From NCBI GenBank assembly GCA_036489885.1, contig DASXEW010000001.1:124001-188000 (forward strand): a DNA stretch of 64,000 nt, read 5' to 3'. The stretch is from Candidatus Baltobacteraceae bacterium (GTDB lineage: Bacteria > Vulcanimicrobiota > Vulcanimicrobiia > Vulcanimicrobiales > Vulcanimicrobiaceae). The translations under genes and the position numbers were made by a program. Below, piece by piece: positions 60,897 through 64,000 of the stretch. The notes under the pieces are model-generated. The model was not told the origin of the DNA, did no database searches, and saw only the letters and a program-made list of their open reading frames with translations. Every line of letters starts with the position of its first letter. Within the stretch, counting starts at the first letter, position 1.

Positions 60897-62464
60897 GGCG
60901 CTTCACCCTGGTCATCGCGGCAATCTTTGCGCTCGTCTCGTGCGGAGGCGGCGGAGGAAGCGCTACGCACTCACCCGGCGGCGGTTCCTCGCTTCCGTCG
61001 AATCCAACGAACCTGCCGAGCATTCCGGAAGTGGACAGCGTCAACGGCGTCGCGGCCCTCACATTGACGGCACAGTACGATTCGAACAGCCGTCCGGCGT
61101 TCTTTTACAACGGTGCCGAAGTCGCGCCGACGATCCGCGTCCATCCCGGCGACACGATTCAATTGACGTACGTGAACAATTTGCCCGAGTTTTGCGGCGT
61201 CGGGATCGTCTCGAACTCGAATCTGCATTTTCACGGGCTGACGACGTCACCAAATCAACCCGGCGACGAAGTCATTCTCACCAATGCCGCGCCGGGTTCG
61301 TCGTACACGTACAGCGTGAAGATCGACACGGATCAACCGCCCGGCATGTATTGGTATCATCCGCATCCGCATGGCCTCACGAACTGGGAGATTGGGAACG
61401 GGATGGGCGGGGCTATCGTCATCGAGGGAATTGCGGATGAGATTCCGAGCCTCGCCGGTTTGCGCGAGCGAGTGATCGTGCTGCGCGATGTATTTCACGA
61501 TCCAGCGGTCTCTGTAGCGCTCGGCGACGACGTCGCGCGCCGGAAGTCACGAATAATGGCTTATCGCCATACGCTCGACGATGAAGGGGGCGGTGGTCCC
61601 GGCAGCACGTCCTTGTGTCAACCCGAAGGCGACAAAACGCCGACGATCAACGGCGTCCAGACCGCATCGATCGGCATTCAACCGGGAGAGAAACAACTGT
61701 GGCGCGTGCTGAATGCGTCGGGCGTGCGTCATTTCGATCTTTACATACCGGGCGTGCAATTGCAGCTCGTTGCCCAAGACGGCGTCCCACTGCAAGACTA
61801 TACGGGCGCGGGTAGCACGCAGTCGCTCACGGTTAACGACATCGTCATCCCACCTGCCGGACGCGCGGAATTCATCGTGACAGGCCCGTCGGCTGCGGCG
61901 CCGCTGATCTCGAAATGCTACGACGCGGGACCCATCGGCGATCCCAATCCGCAAGTGACGCTCGGACAGCTCTACAACGACTACGGAGCAACCTCGGCCG
62001 TGCGTGTCGCGAAGCCGATGGGATTGCGGATGCGTCAAGCTTACCGCGTCGCGCCGCCGGCGCCGTCGGCATTCCGGACCGTTCACTTGCAAGAGAACTC
62101 GACGGCATTTTACATCAACGGCCAGGCGTACGATCCGGCCGCGTCGCCGATGTACACGGTCCACATCGGGACGACGGAGCAGTGGACGATCGAAAATGAT
62201 ACGGATGAAGTTCATGCGTTCCACACGCATCAAGTCCATTTCGTCGTTCTTTCGAGTAACGGCATTCCGAATCCGACGGCGCGTTGGCTCGACACCGTCG
62301 ACGTGCCGGCCCAGTCGCACGGAGGGTCGGGCGCGGCGGTTCCGACGACTGTTACCTTACTGGTCGACTTTCGCGATGCGGTCATCGCAGGCACGTTTCT
62401 GTTCCATTGTCACATCACCGATCACGAAGACGGCGGCATGATGGCGAAGATTACCGCGCAGTAA
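60893..62464 (+). CDS. Multicopper oxidase lipoprotein
   Basis: A 523-residue copper enzyme. Lipobox cysteine 17 (FALVSCGGG) anchors it. Copper ligands are LHFHG (H112, H114), YHPHPHG (H156, H158), HAFHTHQVHF and HCHITDHEDGGM (H505-C506-H507, H511, M516). That makes one T1 and a T2/T3 trinuclear site, so it reduces O2 while oxidising a metal or organic donor. The coupled CXXCH protein upstream suggests an electron donor or acceptor partner. It overlaps the convergent exporter gene by 14 bp. Confidence 0.92.
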   Translation: MRRFTLVIAAIFALVSCGGGGGSATHSPGGGSSLPSNPTNLPSIPEVDSVNGVAALTLTAQYDSNSRPAFFYNGAEVAPTIRVHPGDTIQLTYVNNLPEFCGVGIVSNSNLHFHGLTTSPNQPGDEVILTNAAPGSSYTYSVKIDTDQPPGMYWYHPHPHGLTNWEIGNGMGGAIVIEGIADEIPSLAGLRERVIVLRDVFHDPAVSVALGDDVARRKSRIMAYRHTLDDEGGGGPGSTSLCQPEGDKTPTINGVQTASIGIQPGEKQLWRVLNASGVRHFDLYIPGVQLQLVAQDGVPLQDYTGAGSTQSLTVNDIVIPPAGRAEFIVTGPSAAAPLISKCYDAGPIGDPNPQVTLGQLYNDYGATSAVRVAKPMGLRMRQAYRVAPPAPSAFRTVHLQENSTAFYINGQAYDPAASPMYTVHIGTTEQWTIENDTDEVHAFHTHQVHFVVLSSNGIPNPTARWLDTVDVPAQSHGGSGAAVPTTVTLLVDFRDAVIAGTFLFHCHITDHEDGGMMAKITAQ

Positions 62465-64000
62465 CCTCGCGCGACTCGTCGCGGAATTGCTCGAGGTAAA
62501 GGCGCGCATACGCGCCGCCCCTCGCGAGCAATACGGCATGCGTCCCGCTTTCGACGATTCGTCCGCCTTCGACGACGAAGATGATGTCCGCCGAGATGAT
62601 CGTCGAGAGACGGTGCGCGATGACGAGGCTCGTACGGTTGAGCATCACGCGCTCGAGCGCCGATTGAATCATCGATTCGTTGTGCGAGTCGAGCGAGCTG
62701 GTCGCTTCGTCGAGGATCAAGATGCGTGGATCTTTGAGCAAGACCCGCGCCAGGGCGAGCCGTTGACGCTCGCCGCCGGAAAGTTTGTGGCCGCGCTCGC
62801 CGACGATCGTGTTGTATCCGTCCGGAAGGCTCGCGATGAAATCGTGAATATTCGCGTCTTTGGCAGCCGCGATGAGGTCTTCGTCGCTCGCGTCCATTCG
62901 GCCGTAACGGAGATTAGTGGCAATCGTGTCGTGGAAGAGATATGTCTCCTGGGTGACGATTCCGATCGCGTTGCGTAGAGATGTGAGATCGAGGTCGCAG
63001 ATATCGTGTCCATCGATCGAGACGCGACCCGACTGCGGAATGTAGAAACGCGGCACGAGCTGCGTAATCGTCGTCTTGCCTGCACCGGACGGCCCGACGA
63101 GCGCCGCGGTTTGTCCCGGCTCGATGTGAAAACTGACGTCGCGCAGCGCCGTACGATCGCCGTAAGCGAACGAGACGTTCTCGAAGTCGATCGCTCCGCG
63201 AACATTCTCGAGCAGCTGCGTCCCGGCGCAGTTTGCCTCTTCGGTCGGCATGTCAAGATATTCGAAAATGCGTTCGAAGACTGCCGCCGCGCTCACGACT
63301 TGCACTTGCACCCCAGCCAGGGTTGACGCGGGGCCGTACAGCCGGCTGAGATACGCGACGAAGGCGACGATCGTGCCGACGGTTAGCGTACCTTGGATAG
63401 CAAACCAGGAGCCCCCCAACCACACCGTGGCCGGGCCGATGACGACCATTGCGCCGATCAACATGATGAACCAGCGTCCGATCATCGCGAGATCGATCTC
63501 GAGGGTCATGAGCTCATTTGCAACACGGAAGAAGCGGCTGCGCTCGAACTGTTCGCGGACGAACGACTTGATCAGCGTGATCCCCGAGATCGAAAGCGTT
63601 TCTTGCGTAATGCTTTCGATCGCGTCGCGCTTTTCGCGCGTGCGCTTGCGGACGATGTACATTCTCCGCCCGACCGGCGAGAGCGGAAAGATCATCAGGG
63701 GGATGACGGCGACCGAAATGAGCGCGAGACGCCAATCGAGGATAAAGATCGTCACGAGCGTCGTCGCCATCGTCGCGATGTTCGTAATAATCGAAACAAG
63801 CGTCCCGGTGACGATGTTGTCGATGTTGTCGACGTCGTTGGAAACGCGGTTCATGATCTCGCCGGTCTTCGTATTCGTGAAGAACGAGATCGGCATTCGG
63901 TGCAGGTGCGAGACGAGGCTGGTGCGGATGTCGCGCATGATCCCCTCGCCCACGTACGAGTTCAGGTAGCCTTGCACGACGCCGACGATCCCTGCGAGGA
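62451..64000 (-). CDS. ABC exporter, fused permease-ATPase (MsbA/LmrA-like; 5' end outside window)
   Basis: More than 516 residues continue to base 64000 in frame (LAGIVGVVQGYLNSYVG at the edge). The membrane domain has several segments (LVSIITNIATMATTLVTIFI, WFIMLIGAMVVIGPATVWLG). The ATPase has Walker A LVGPSGAGKTT, signature KLSGGERQRLALARVLL, Walker B ILILDEATSSLDSHNE. It is a type IV half-exporter forming a homo- or heterodimer. Cargo unknown. Confidence 0.93.
   Translation of the reverse strand, partial: LAGIVGVVQGYLNSYVGEGIMRDIRTSLVSHLHRMPISFFTNTKTGEIMNRVSNDVDNIDNIVTGTLVSIITNIATMATTLVTIFILDWRLALISVAVIPLMIFPLSPVGRRMYIVRKRTREKRDAIESITQETLSISGITLIKSFVREQFERSRFFRVANELMTLEIDLAMIGRWFIMLIGAMVVIGPATVWLGGSWFAIQGTLTVGTIVAFVAYLSRLYGPASTLAGVQVQVVSAAAVFERIFEYLDMPTEEANCAGTQLLENVRGAIDFENVSFAYGDRTALRDVSFHIEPGQTAALVGPSGAGKTTITQLVPRFYIPQSGRVSIDGHDICDLDLTSLRNAIGIVTQETYLFHDTIATNLRYGRMDASDEDLIAAAKDANIHDFIASLPDGYNTIVGERGHKLSGGERQRLALARVLLKDPRILILDEATSSLDSHNESMIQSALERVMLNRTSLVIAHRLSTIISADIIFVVEGGRIVESGTHAVLLARGGAYARLYLEQFRDESREVTAR

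Overview
The window is a gene-dense, GC-rich stretch of a diderm bacterial chromosome. A TonB-dependent receptor, a secreted cytochrome that looks like a beta-barrel and several lipoproteins argue for an outer membrane. There is no rRNA or ribosomal protein to place it. The mix of acyl-CoA genes, lone substrate-binding proteins, ArsR-SRPBCC pairs and dispersed 'ctcgggatgaca'-type repeats resembles uncultured soil lineages such as Candidatus Eremiobacterota (WPS-2), but that is an inference. Genes are tightly packed. Many neighbours share 4-nt start/stop overlaps (ATGA, GTGA, apparently CTGA), and four convergent pairs end on one shared CTAG. No intergenic gap exceeds about 160 bp. There is no IS element, prophage or CRISPR array.

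Layout. 1-10.6 kb: the 3'-truncated TonB receptor, a pair of acyl-CoA dehydrogenases, an alpha/beta hydrolase, an orphan LivK-type binding protein, an acyl-CoA ligase, and a TRAP binding protein coupled to a polysaccharide deacetylase. 10.6-12.8 kb: three coupled secreted proteins, one with a CXXCH heme motif. 12.75-13.75 kb (minus): a small operon whose middle gene is a DsbA/FrnE-like oxidoreductase in which the first cysteine of the CPxC motif is an in-frame TGA, followed by a SECIS-like hairpin, i.e. a probable selenoprotein. 13.8-20.8 kb: an LLM flavin oxidoreductase, tRNA-Thr(CGU), a GATase, a GNAT protein, a JmjC-like oxygenase, a phaA/phaB-type pair and a ModF-like ATPase. 20.8-26.0 kb: an AsmA-like/phosphodiester glycosidase fusion, a deacetylase, a phosphoesterase whose signal peptide is partly made of dispersed repeat DNA, and an ArsR-SRPBCC-SRPBCC operon (last gene frameshifted).

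26.0-44.1 kb: a beta-hydroxyacid dehydrogenase, secreted MsrB, the hydantoinase/oxoprolinase pair HyuA-HyuB, NIPSNAP, a VIT-family protein, MFS plus TlpA-like proteins, a PAS-GAF-GAF-SpoIIE-HATPase switch protein, a large secreted metzincin-like protease, a GH1 glycosidase interrupted by a circularly permuted SBP_bac_3 domain, a FolK-FolE2 fusion, and a Ste24-like protease.

44.3-64 kb: a minus-strand operon lpdA-lipB-lipA-MFS-mrp for lipoate and Fe-S metabolism, a MocR regulator and MutY, a DUF4397 lipoprotein, a sulfite-oxidase-like molybdoenzyme, Nth, a 17-residue lysine-rich peptide gene, an acyl-CoA dehydrogenase and acyl-CoA synthetase, a MEDS sensor, a coupled cytochrome/YceI/multicopper-oxidase operon behind two palindromes, and an ABC exporter running off the end.

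The observations most worth a second look are the selenoprotein candidate, the permuted binding-protein insert in GH1, and at least three genes whose only plausible start is CTG at the preceding gene's stop (a fourth is likely).
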